Origin: Flavobacterium akiainvivens
GTDB lineage: Bacteria > Bacteroidota > Bacteroidia > Flavobacteriales > Flavobacteriaceae
DNA length: 64,000 nucleotides
NCBI RefSeq assembly: GCF_001278115.1
Contig: NZ_LIYD01000005.1
Span: 4,371,974 to 4,435,973, forward strand
Reading direction: 5' to 3'
Positions 35,801-43,524 of this stretch are shown in pieces. Both the position numbers and the translations under genes were made by a program. Every line of letters begins with the position of its first letter. The stretch's first letter is position 1. The notes under the pieces are model-generated. The model ran no database searches, had not been told where the DNA came from, and saw only the letters and a program-made list of their open reading frames with translations.

Positions 35801-38247
35801 ATGATATATCGCTACAGTCTGGCAACCCTACATGGCTGCAATACTTCAGGGTGTGGATAGATTATGACCATAGTGGTACTTTTGAAGACAGCGAAAGTGT
35901 GTTTAACTCTACAACAGGTGTAAACTCTTCTACCACAGTAACCGGCAGTATAACTATACCTGCTACTGCTACAAACGGTGTAACCCGCATGAGGGTGCTG
36001 TGCAGCTACAACACACAATCTAATGCTACACAAGATTGTGCATGGACCGGTTTTGGTGAATATGAAGACTATAACGTAAACATTACAGGTGCTACAAACC
36101 CTGTTGATTATGTTTGGGCTCCGGTAACAGGCCTGTTTACTGATGCTGCTGCTACCGTGCCCTATGTGGCGGGAACTGCTACACAGGTGGTGTATGCGCT
36201 GCCATCGGCTACAGCTACGTATACTGCTACAGCTTCTACAGACCTTGGATGCAGCATATCAGGAAGTTCGGTGCTTACACTTTACAATACAGAGGCGCCA
36301 ACAGCTGTTAGCCCGCAAAACTTTGTAGGTATTACCTATGTTTCAGAACTTGAAGCTACAGGCACTGCCATACAGTGGTATACAGCGGCTACAGGCGGTA
36401 CGGCCCTTGCTGCTACTACTGAAGTTACAAGCGGTACTTATTATGCCACACAAACCCTTAACGGATGCGAAAGCGTTGTGCGTACGCCTGTAGTAATTTC
36501 GGTTATACTTCCTGAAATGGACTGGGTAAACCTGCAATGGCCGGCCGAACTTTCTATAGTGCAGGGTTCAACAGGCGATGTATATGCGCAGGGCTATGAG
36601 CCGGGTATTACTCCCGGTGCGGGCCCGGGCATAGGTGTGCAGGCCTGGATAGGCGTTAGCACATCTAACACTAACCCTAATACCTGGACTACCTGGATAC
36701 CTATGACGTTTAACACACAGGTGGGTAATAACGATGAGTTTGTGGCTGCAATAGGCGCTGGCCTTGCGCCGGGTACTTACTACTATGCCAGCAGGTTTAT
36801 GCTTCCTGAAGGGCCGTATAAATATGGTGGCTACAGTGCTACAGGTGGTTCGTTTTGGGATGGTACTGCTGCTGTAAGCGGTGTGCTTACAGTAACCTGC
36901 GGTACTCCTGCGCCTGTAGGTGTTGCAATCCAGGAAATTGTGACAGAAGGCACCGTGGCAGACCTTATTGCCGAAGGAGCTTCTGTACAATGGTATGCTG
37001 CTGCTACAGGTGGCACTGCCTTAAGTGCAGGTACAGCCCTTGTTGATGGTGCTACTTATTATGCTACCCAAACCTTAAACGGCTGCGAAAGCCCAGAAAG
37101 GTTCGCTGTAACGGTTTCTATTATAGAGTACACGCTTGATTTTGTAAACCTGCAATGGCCTGCCGAGGTTACTGTGGTTGAAGGCAGCGATGCTACTATC
37201 TATGCCCAGGTTTATGAGCCAAATGTTACGCCTGGTGCAGGCCCCGGTATAGGTGTTACGGTACTTATAGGTATCAGCACAGAGAATACGGACCCGTCTA
37301 CATGGACAGAGTGGATACCTATGACGTTTAATACACAGGTAGGTAATAATGATGAGTTTATGGCTGCGGTGGGCGCTAACCTTGCGCCGGGTACTTATTA
37401 CTATGCCGTTGCCGGACAGCTTAACGACGGTGCTTATGTATATGGAGGCTACAGCGCTGCAGGCGGTGGTACATGGGATGGCGATGTTAACGTAAGCGGT
37501 GTTATTACCGTGGTGTGCTATACAGCTGCACCATTTAGTTTTAGCGGACAGCAAATAGTATGTGCCGGTGGTACAATTGCCGACCTGAGCGCTGAAGGCA
37601 GCGAAATACAATGGTATGCTGCTGCTACAGGCGGTGTTGCCCTTACAGGTGATGCAGCCATTGTTGAAGGTACCGTATATTATGCCAGCCAAACCGTTAA
37701 CGGTTGCGAAAGCTTTGGCAGGGTAGCGGTTACAGCTTATATTAATGTGGTAGACGCCCCTGAAGCTGAAAACCAGGAAGTGAGCTACACAGCTACAACC
37801 GCCGCTACTATAGATGATATTGTGATTGAAAGCTATGGCGCTACCATAACATGGTATGCATCTGAAGCTGATGCCCTTGCGGGTACTAATGCAATAGCAC
37901 CGGGTACTGAAATAGAAAGCGGTACGTATTATGCAGTTGCTGTTTTGGGTGGCTGTACAAGCGCCCCGGTGGCTGTAACTGTAGAAACAGTACTGGGTGC
38001 TGGCGGGTTTGATATGGCGGCATTCAGCTACTGGCCAAACCCTGTTAGCAACGTGCTAAACGTTTCTTATACCCAGGAAATTACTTCTGTAATAGTGTAT
38101 AACCTTATTGGCCAGCAGGTAATTGCACTTGCGCCAAATGCCACAGAGGTTAAAATAGATATGGCTGCACTTGCCGAAGGCACCTACACAATCAAGGTGT
38201 TTGCAGGCAACTCCGCAGAGACAATTCGCGTTGTTAAAAAGCAGTAG
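32887..38247 (+). CDS. Giant T9SS-secreted protein with FN3, GEVED and Ig-like domains (1786 aa)
   Basis: A long N-terminus (about 25 residues, MKNTTIVSVSGYGKSLKRWR) precedes a hydrophobic signal core (LYALFAMLCISVSTYAQ). Domains: N-terminal unknown region (about 40-215), FN3 (about 221-318 and 482-578), a jelly-roll-like region between them, GEVED (about 612-720, WVDWNNDLDFNDEGEQVYYG), IPT/TIG-like (722-806), Ig-like, a second GEVED (about 918-1068, WIDYDHSGTFEDSE), then Ig-like domains alternating with two copies of a 125-residue NLQWPAE domain. The C-terminus is a type A T9SS sorting domain (FSYWPNPVSNVLNVSY, LIGQQV, GTYTIKVFAG). It is a paralog of the previous gene and likely a surface adhesin or glycan-binding protein, not an enzyme as far as visible. 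Confidence 0.9.
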   Translation: MKNTTIVSVSGYGKSLKRWRTGLYALFAMLCISVSTYAQGYVTIGTQGTQSGNTTSSPVNGYYESRHIQIVYTAAEMAVAGGVTGNISKLAWDVSAVYAGGALPGYTVKMAHITTPDIPTTTFITSGFTTVKTAFGYTPALGFNDITFDTPFNWNGTDNIVIDICFNGAPYLSPYGQCWNYTGVNNNYRSQQADGSDLCGSATANQTYSAKPRVRFLMQMASCFSPTGVTAAATATTTGAVNWTASSSVPANGYQYYYSSTNTAPTASSTPSGSVGAGVTTAPLSGLTSNTTYYVWVRSVCSASENSSWSASTTFTTPCDPTVVPYYQDFNAVTTPALPECTVVQNAGTGNLWYTSNPNGSGFTTNALRYSWNGTNAANAWFFLRGITLTAGTSYRVSYKYGNNSTFYTEKVKVMYGTANVASSMTLPLADHNAVTGGVPTTTFVDFIPATTGVYYIGFNAYSIANQDQLYLDDISVTVTPTCEAPTAVSGLVVSTTSGTVSWTASTSVPAEGYEYYYATTNTPPTAATAASGTVAAGVTTAAITGLTANTTYYVWVRSVCTATDKSTWEGIASFFTGYCTPAPVSQDNSGITNFTMGTINNTTQSETGYYGDYSAQSSSHSLGSTVNFSVTYATGFTYGTKIWVDWNNDLDFNDEGEQVYYGLSTDANPTTLSGSFVVPVTAALGNHRLRIGGTDNDLGGTPCYTGSWGSYEDYTINVFMPPAPVVTAFTPASYCAATGEITITGTDLLNATLSIGGTAVTPLTSNSNTQIVATVPAGVTGTVSITTVAGTFTTATSFTVTTPAAFTLSAEDATICNGAATTAITVTEGASSFDTYVWEPSTGVSGSAEAGWTFNPTTTTEYVLTASQSAGPCVVNAMVNVTVNPLPNPVMVTPATASACPNQPVMLTATGGESFIPSTYCSPTVGNVGASGDYLNNFSFANITNNNSGDAVSDYTFYSALTANVTGGTAYDISLQSGNPTWLQYFRVWIDYDHSGTFEDSESVFNSTTGVNSSTTVTGSITIPATATNGVTRMRVLCSYNTQSNATQDCAWTGFGEYEDYNVNITGATNPVDYVWAPVTGLFTDAAATVPYVAGTATQVVYALPSATATYTATASTDLGCSISGSSVLTLYNTEAPTAVSPQNFVGITYVSELEATGTAIQWYTAATGGTALAATTEVTSGTYYATQTLNGCESVVRTPVVISVILPEMDWVNLQWPAELSIVQGSTGDVYAQGYEPGITPGAGPGIGVQAWIGVSTSNTNPNTWTTWIPMTFNTQVGNNDEFVAAIGAGLAPGTYYYASRFMLPEGPYKYGGYSATGGSFWDGTAAVSGVLTVTCGTPAPVGVAIQEIVTEGTVADLIAEGASVQWYAAATGGTALSAGTALVDGATYYATQTLNGCESPERFAVTVSIIEYTLDFVNLQWPAEVTVVEGSDATIYAQVYEPNVTPGAGPGIGVTVLIGISTENTDPSTWTEWIPMTFNTQVGNNDEFMAAVGANLAPGTYYYAVAGQLNDGAYVYGGYSAAGGGTWDGDVNVSGVITVVCYTAAPFSFSGQQIVCAGGTIADLSAEGSEIQWYAAATGGVALTGDAAIVEGTVYYASQTVNGCESFGRVAVTAYINVVDAPEAENQEVSYTATTAATIDDIVIESYGATITWYASEADALAGTNAIAPGTEIESGTYYAVAVLGGCTSAPVAVTVETVLGAGGFDMAAFSYWPNPVSNVLNVSYTQEITSVIVYNLIGQQVIALAPNATEVKIDMAALAEGTYTIKVFAGNSAETIRVVKKQ
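36520..37510 (+). repeat. Alternating long repeat: NLQWPAE domain twice with Ig-like domain between
   Basis: Two homologous units start at 36520 and 37138 (618 bp apart). Each encodes VNLQWPAE, VYEPNVTPGAGPGIGV or its variant, W-I-P-M-T-F-N-T-Q-V-G-N-N-D-E-F and L-A-P-G-T-Y-Y-Y-A, about 125 residues. The Ig-like domain between them (36899-37137) is related to those of the neighbouring giant. Confidence 0.85.
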
Positions 38248-38290
38248 TGTAAGTTAATTAAAGTGTCCCTGCCTTTAAAGTAGGGAAATT

Positions 38291-38317
38291 AAGCCACCGG
38301 TTTCGGTGGCTTTTTTT
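38291..38317 (+). terminator. Terminator after second T9SS giant
   Basis: Perfect 9-bp stem AAGCCACCG/CGGTGGCTT, GTTT loop, T run. Confidence 0.92.
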
Positions 38318-38328
38318 ATTTTTAACAG

Positions 38329-38336
38329 TAACTTTG
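38329..38336 (+). promoter_or_regulatory. -7 element before the glycosyltransferase-coaE pair
   Basis: TAACTTTG matches TAnnTTTG. It overlaps the in-frame TTG at 38334, showing that the real start is the ATG at 38352. Confidence 0.6.
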
Positions 38337-38351
38337 TTAAAAAATAACACA

Positions 38352-39353
38352 ATGCAGTTTTCGCTGATTATACCGGTGTACAACCGCCCGGATGAAATTG
38401 AAGAACTTTTGGAAAGCCTGGTGCAGCAAACCTATAAAGACCGGTTTGAAGTGGTGGTGGTAGAAGACGGCTCTACCATACCCTGTGGCGATGTGGTGGC
38501 GAAGTTTGAGGGCAGGCTGTTTATATCGTATTATTTTAAGGCAAACAGCGGCCCGGGCGACAGCCGTAACTTTGGCATGAAAAAAGCCCAGGGCAGTTAT
38601 TTCCTGATATTCGATTCTGATTGTGTTATACCCCCACACTACCTGCAAAGCGTGCACGACAACCTTGAAAAAGGGTATGTAGACTGTTTTGGTGGGCCCG
38701 ATGCGGCGCTCGACAGCTTTAGCACGGTGCAAAAGGCAATAAACTTTGCCATGACTTCGTTTTTAACAACAGGAGGGATTAGGGGCAAGTCAGAAAAAAT
38801 AGAAAAATTCCAGCCACGCAGTTTCAATATGGGTATAAGCAGGGAGGCTTTTGAGGCTTCGCAGGGTTTTGGCAACATACACCCCGGCGAAGACCCAGAC
38901 CTTTCTATACGCCTGTGGAGGCTGGGCTACAACACCCGCCTTTTTAATGATAGCTATGTATACCACAAACGCAGGATAGACTGGCAAAAGTTTTACAAGC
39001 AGGTAAATAAGTTTGGCAAATGCAGGCCCATACTTGATAAGTGGCATCCGCAGTATAAAAAGATAACCTTCTTGTTCCCTACACTGTTTATGCTGGGGCT
39101 TGCGGGCAGTGTACTGCTTTGGCTGTTTTTAGGGTTTTACCAGTTTTTGGCATTTTATGGTGCTTATTTTGTGCTGGTATTTATCCTGTCGTCTATACAA
39201 AACAAGAGCCTTGCAGTAGGTGCCTATTCGCTTGTGGCGGTGTTTATCCAGTTTTATGGCTATGGCAGCGGTTATTTGCAATCGTTTACAAAGGTGCATT
39301 TAATGAAACAAAAGCCGCAGGAGGCTTTTCCTGAACTGTTTTTTAGGGTATGA
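38352..39353 (+). CDS. Membrane-anchored glycosyltransferase family 2
   Basis: 333 residues from ATG 38352 (MQFSLIIPVYNRPDEIEELL). It has GT-A motifs (VVVVEDGSTIPC, LIFDSDCVIP with the DxD, and GEDPDLSIRLWRLGY with the ED base). Near the C-terminus are two or three hydrophobic segments (about 238-290), so it is anchored in the inner membrane, as in WsaP/ExoA-type GT2 enzymes. Substrate unknown. Its stop overlaps the coaE start as ATGA, hence translational coupling with a CoA-pathway enzyme, which is common but functionally unexplained. Confidence 0.87.
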   Translation: MQFSLIIPVYNRPDEIEELLESLVQQTYKDRFEVVVVEDGSTIPCGDVVAKFEGRLFISYYFKANSGPGDSRNFGMKKAQGSYFLIFDSDCVIPPHYLQSVHDNLEKGYVDCFGGPDAALDSFSTVQKAINFAMTSFLTTGGIRGKSEKIEKFQPRSFNMGISREAFEASQGFGNIHPGEDPDLSIRLWRLGYNTRLFNDSYVYHKRRIDWQKFYKQVNKFGKCRPILDKWHPQYKKITFLFPTLFMLGLAGSVLLWLFLGFYQFLAFYGAYFVLVFILSSIQNKSLAVGAYSLVAVFIQFYGYGSGYLQSFTKVHLMKQKPQEAFPELFFRV

Positions 39354-39940
39354 TTCCGAAGATAATAGGCTTAACGGGAGGTATAGGCAGCGGCAAGAGC
39401 ACCATAGCGGGCTTTTTTGCCCAAATGGGCGTGCCGGTATATATAGCCGATGACGAGGCTAAAAAAATACTGTACCTGCCCGATACTGTTATGCGGCTTA
39501 AAGACGTTTTTGGTGATGCTGTTTTTACCGATGGTATTCCCGACAGGGCAAAAATTGCGGCGCTGGTGTTTAATGACAAACAAAAGCTGGAGCAACTCAA
39601 CGGTATTATACACCCCGCTGTGGCAAAACATTTTACCGATTGGGTGCAGGGGCAAAGCGCCCCTTTTGTTATAAAGGAAACCGCAATACTGTTTGAAAGC
39701 GGCAGCTATAGAACGTGCGATGCCATAATAACCGTAACTGCACCCGAAGAAGTCAGGGTAGGGCGTGTTGTGCAGCGCGACGGTGTGCCCCGTGAAAAAG
39801 TGCTGGAGCGTATGGCCAACCAGTGGAGTGATGAGAAAAAGATTACACTGAGTAATTATATAATAAATAATGATACCCTTGAAAATGCCCGCGAACAGGC
39901 TGTTAAAATTTTTGATTTTCTGAATAAAATTGAAAATTGA
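39350..39940 (+). CDS. coaE: Dephospho-CoA kinase
   Basis: 196 residues. Walker A GGIGSGKS lies at 10-17, the DDEAKK region near 34-39 and the LID region (GRVVQRDGVPREKV) follow. CoaE phosphorylates dephospho-CoA to CoA, the final step of the route that coaBC serves. It is coupled to the preceding GT2 gene by a 4-bp overlap. Confidence 0.95.
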   Translation: MIPKIIGLTGGIGSGKSTIAGFFAQMGVPVYIADDEAKKILYLPDTVMRLKDVFGDAVFTDGIPDRAKIAALVFNDKQKLEQLNGIIHPAVAKHFTDWVQGQSAPFVIKETAILFESGSYRTCDAIITVTAPEEVRVGRVVQRDGVPREKVLERMANQWSDEKKITLSNYIINNDTLENAREQAVKIFDFLNKIEN

Positions 39941-40005
39941 GGTTGCTTGTTAATGTTTGGTTAATATATTAAAGGTGTAAATGTTAAAATGTTAAGTTTG
40001 TAGTG

Positions 40006-41532
40006 ATGAATAAAACAAGATTTCGCTTACTGGTGTTTTTTATGAGCCTGTCGCTTTTAGGTATAATACTGGTACAGCTTTATTGGGTAAATTCATCGCT
40101 TAAAAATAGTGAGGAGCAGTTTCGCTTTCATGTAAAAGAAGTACTGGCCCGTGTGGCTTACAAGCTTGAGCAGCGCGAAATTGAGGCGTTCTTTAAAGTG
40201 TATGACGACTATAAGCGCAAAAACGATAAGTTACCCACACGCAAAGAGTTACTGCCGTTTTATGACCGGTATAATGCAGGGGATAAAGAAACGGTAATAT
40301 ACTCAGACCAGGTTACCCGTGATTATGACGAGGTGTTCTTTGAAAAAGACAAAATAAACAATTTAGTAAGAAAAGAGGTTCCTAAAGATGAGCCCGTTCC
40401 TACAAAAAGCATAACATCATTATCTGTTGCCGATGATGCCGACAGGGCCATGATGTTTAAGCTGGTAGGCTACCTCCAGGATTACAGGGACAATAATTAT
40501 ATTGAAAACTGGATAACCAAGGAGCAGCTTCAAAAAGATATTGCGGCAGAGCTTACGCTAAATGGTGTAGACACGCACTTTGAGTTTGGTATCTTTAATA
40601 AAGACAACCCAACCAGGCTGCGCTCTTCGGGGCTTAAACAGGACCCTACCATTATACTGCGACCAATATTGGAGTTTAAGGAAGATACATCGCCCTATAT
40701 GCTGGCGGTTAGCTTCCCTGAAAAGGAAAGGTTTTTGTTTTCGAGCATACTGGGTATTACATCATTATCGCTGGTGTTTACGCTTATTATAATAATTGCT
40801 TACCTGAGCGCCATAAACCAGCTGGTTAAGCAAAAGCAGATTAGCGAGATTAAGACCGACTTTATAAACAACATGACCCACGAGTTTAAAACGCCCATTG
40901 CAACCATTAATCTTGCACTGGACGCCATAAAAAACCCGCGGATTTATGAAGACCCCGAAAAGGTGCAGCGCTACCTGGCCATGATTAGGGAAGAAAACAA
41001 GCGCATGCACAGCCAGGTTGAAAACGTGCTGCAAATAAGCAAACTTGACAGGAGGGAGCTTGATATAGAAAAAGACGCAACAGATGTTCATGATATTATT
41101 GATGTAGCTGTAGAGCATGTTGGCCTGATTATTGAGGCAAGACAAGGTACACTAACCACACACCTTGATGCAAGGCGCACAACGGCTTTACTGAATGATG
41201 TGCACTTTACAAATGTGCTGGTTAATATATTAGACAATGCCATCAAATATTCGCCTGACGAACCCGTTATACAAGTATATACTGAGAATGTAAAAGATTT
41301 TATTCTTATTAAAGTACGCGACCACGGGCTGGGAATGAACAAACAAACGCAGAAGAAGATCTTTGAGAAATTTTACCGCGAGCACACCGGCGATATACAC
41401 AACGTGAAAGGACACGGGCTGGGGCTGGCGTATGTAAAACGGATTATAGAAGACCACAACTGCCACATTTATGTAGAGAGTGAAAAAGGAAAAGGTAGTA
41501 CCTTTATAATAAAAATGCCACTAATAAATTAG
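40006..41532 (+). CDS. Sensor histidine kinase of a two-component system
   Basis: 508 residues from ATG 40006 (a GTG directly before is also in frame). TM1 is at about 8-26 and TM2 at about 245-269, bracketing a periplasmic sensor region without recognisable fold. The HisKA box FINNMTHEFKTPIATI carries the phospho-acceptor His (about residue 292). ATP-binding boxes follow: NILDNAIKYS (N), VRDHGLGM (G1), KIFEKFYR (F), GHGLGLAYVKRI (G2). It is similar in layout to RprX of Bacteroides. The cognate regulator gene starts 4 bp downstream. Confidence 0.92.
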   Translation: MNKTRFRLLVFFMSLSLLGIILVQLYWVNSSLKNSEEQFRFHVKEVLARVAYKLEQREIEAFFKVYDDYKRKNDKLPTRKELLPFYDRYNAGDKETVIYSDQVTRDYDEVFFEKDKINNLVRKEVPKDEPVPTKSITSLSVADDADRAMMFKLVGYLQDYRDNNYIENWITKEQLQKDIAAELTLNGVDTHFEFGIFNKDNPTRLRSSGLKQDPTIILRPILEFKEDTSPYMLAVSFPEKERFLFSSILGITSLSLVFTLIIIIAYLSAINQLVKQKQISEIKTDFINNMTHEFKTPIATINLALDAIKNPRIYEDPEKVQRYLAMIREENKRMHSQVENVLQISKLDRRELDIEKDATDVHDIIDVAVEHVGLIIEARQGTLTTHLDARRTTALLNDVHFTNVLVNILDNAIKYSPDEPVIQVYTENVKDFILIKVRDHGLGMNKQTQKKIFEKFYREHTGDIHNVKGHGLGLAYVKRIIEDHNCHIYVESEKGKGSTFIIKMPLIN

Positions 41533-41536
41533 AGAT

Positions 41537-42262
41537 ATGGAAGAAGCAAACAAAAAGATACTCTTGGTTGAAGATGACCCAAACTTTGGTGCCGTACTGA
41601 AAGACTATCTTCTGATTAACGATTTTGACGTAACATTAGCCAAAAATGGCATGGAAGGTTTTGAGAAGTTTAAAAAAGACAACTTTGACCTTTGCATACT
41701 GGATGTTATGATGCCTTATAAAGACGGCTACACGCTAGCCCGCGAAATAAGGGAGAAAAATAAAGAAGTGCCTATTATTTTCCTTACAGCCAAGAGCATG
41801 AAAGAAGACGTGCTTAAAGGCTACAAGGTGGGTGCAGATGATTACCTTAACAAGCCGTTTGACAGCGAGGTGCTTTTGATGAAAATCAAGGCTATTATTC
41901 AGCGTAAGGCGAGCGAAACCAAAACTGACAACTCTAAATTTGAGTTTGAAATTGGTAAGTTCCACCTTAACTCTAAGCTGCGTTTCTTAACGTATGGAGA
42001 AGAAGAGCCTATAAAGCTTTCGCCAAAAGAAAACGAACTGCTTAAAATGCTTGCCCTGCATGAAAACGACCTTATGCCGCGCGAGCTTGCCCTTACCAAA
42101 ATATGGAGGGATGACAACTACTTTACATCACGCTCTATGGACGTGTATATTGCCAAGCTAAGGAAATATCTTAAACAGGATGAAGAGGTAGAAATACTTA
42201 ACATTCACGGTGAAGGTTTCCGCCTTGTGGTAAAAAACAAAGTAGCCGAAGAGAACAACTAA
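41537..42262 (+). CDS. OmpR-family response regulator
   Basis: 241 residues. The receiver domain has acidic pocket VEDD (11-14), phospho-accepting Asp56 (CILDVMMP), Thr84 (FLTAKS) and Lys106 (LNKPF). The C-terminal winged-helix domain (about 135-235) includes LSPKENELLKMLALHEND and SRSMDVYIAKLRKYL. It pairs with the kinase upstream (RprXY-like). Targets cannot be read from the sequence. Confidence 0.93.
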   Translation: MEEANKKILLVEDDPNFGAVLKDYLLINDFDVTLAKNGMEGFEKFKKDNFDLCILDVMMPYKDGYTLAREIREKNKEVPIIFLTAKSMKEDVLKGYKVGADDYLNKPFDSEVLLMKIKAIIQRKASETKTDNSKFEFEIGKFHLNSKLRFLTYGEEEPIKLSPKENELLKMLALHENDLMPRELALTKIWRDDNYFTSRSMDVYIAKLRKYLKQDEEVEILNIHGEGFRLVVKNKVAEENN

Positions 42263-42286
42263 TTTAGTGCTGTTTTACTTATAATG

Positions 42287-42346
42287 CCTTTCCTTATATA
42301 ATGTGCTAACCGTGCGGGCTGCCATTATAATAAGGAAAGGTTTTTT
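42287..42346 (+). terminator. Terminator after the two-component operon
   Basis: A long stem of CCTTTCCTTATATAAT with ATTATAATAAGGAAAGG (one bulge), 21-nt loop, then TTTTTT. It may serve both strands, since the next gene is convergent. Confidence 0.8.
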
Positions 42347-42362
42347 GTTTGTGATTATTTTA

Positions 42363-43502
42363 TTAGTCAATATATAACAAAGACTTTTTTTGTTTAAGGT
42401 ACACGTTAAACTCAGCGGTAAAGAACGCCTTAAAGTCTTTAAATTTAAGCTCCTTCTTTAGTTTCGCCTTAAAGGTATCCATGTCTTCGGTATTTTGCAA
42501 AAACGCTTTTACAAGCTGTATACCGCCCTTTCTGTACAGGGCATTGCATATTATACCTCCGGTTACATAATCGCAATTGGTGTAATCATCTATATTACCA
42601 AATTCTTCAAAGTTTTCATAATCAGGGTTGTTTGTCTTAGCATACTCTAAAAAGCGCTTCAGGTGAAATAAAAGGTCTTTACCTCTGGAGCCCGCATCGT
42701 TTATATAGCACGACAGCCCTATGAGCATAAAAGGATTTGCAGTAGGGTAATAGCGATTTATAATGTGTATTATTTCGTGCAGGTTTGCCTCCCGTTCAGA
42801 ATTTCCGGAGAAAATAAGGCTATTTTTTTCGTCATAATAAGCACACAGGTTAGCATTATTGCCTTCGCCTATAAAATAACTAAAACCGCACATTTGGCTT
42901 ACTTCGTTACAGTTATTGGCTATATAATAGGTGAGGTTATCATGTTCGGTTATATCAAAAAGCGTGCACAGGCCGTTGTAAAAATCAACCGCGGTTTGTG
43001 CGCTGTGACTGTCAAAAGGAAACTCCGGGTAGTATACATATTTTATGTTGCCCACAGTTATATTGCTCCAGTTTTGTGTGTAGTAGTTAAGGTAATTGCT
43101 TATTTTCCATTGCCCGTTTTCCTGCTTTATCCAAAAATCAGCAATACCCAAAACGGTTATGGCCTTGGTTTCATTACCCTGGTTGTGCCAGTACAGCATG
43201 GCTTTTGCAAGGTAGTTTTCGCCCTGGCGGTTAATGCTTAAAATATTTACATCAAAATTAATGGCATACAGCGACCCGCCCAGTGAGAGCGACTCTTTCA
43301 TGACATCTATAGTAGGATAGGTATTTATATCATACTGCGTAAAAGCTTCTTCGGGCTGTATGGCCGAATTAATGTACTTTTCAATTAATGATGCAATTGC
43401 CGCATGGTCATCATTGTGTGTATTAAGGTTTTGGTATACCGCATGCTGCGAATGCGCACAAATACCGCATAAAAGTGCTATGGCCGCTAAGAATGATTTC
43501 AT
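42363..43502 (-). CDS. Secreted protein with a HExxH metalloprotease-like motif
   Basis: 379 residues with signal peptide MKSFLAAIALLCGICAHSQ. A motif NLHEIIHIINRYYP (HExxH, about residue 240) is the zinc signature of gluzincin-type peptidases; the region around 251-271 (FMLIGLSCYINDAGSRGK) resembles the downstream helix, but the usual third ligand Glu in a WxxEG context is replaced by LSCYIN. A DUF4440/SnoaL-like region may occupy the N-terminal part (FTQYDINTYPTI, KAMLYWHNQG, FWIKQENGQWKISNY). I do not recognise a named family. It could be an active or a degenerate peptidase. Confidence 0.68.
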   Translation of the reverse strand: MKSFLAAIALLCGICAHSQHAVYQNLNTHNDDHAAIASLIEKYINSAIQPEEAFTQYDINTYPTIDVMKESLSLGGSLYAINFDVNILSINRQGENYLAKAMLYWHNQGNETKAITVLGIADFWIKQENGQWKISNYLNYYTQNWSNITVGNIKYVYYPEFPFDSHSAQTAVDFYNGLCTLFDITEHDNLTYYIANNCNEVSQMCGFSYFIGEGNNANLCAYYDEKNSLIFSGNSEREANLHEIIHIINRYYPTANPFMLIGLSCYINDAGSRGKDLLFHLKRFLEYAKTNNPDYENFEEFGNIDDYTNCDYVTGGIICNALYRKGGIQLVKAFLQNTEDMDTFKAKLKKELKFKDFKAFFTAEFNVYLKQKKSLLYID

Positions 43503-43524
43503 TAAAAGTTATGGCTTGTAAATA

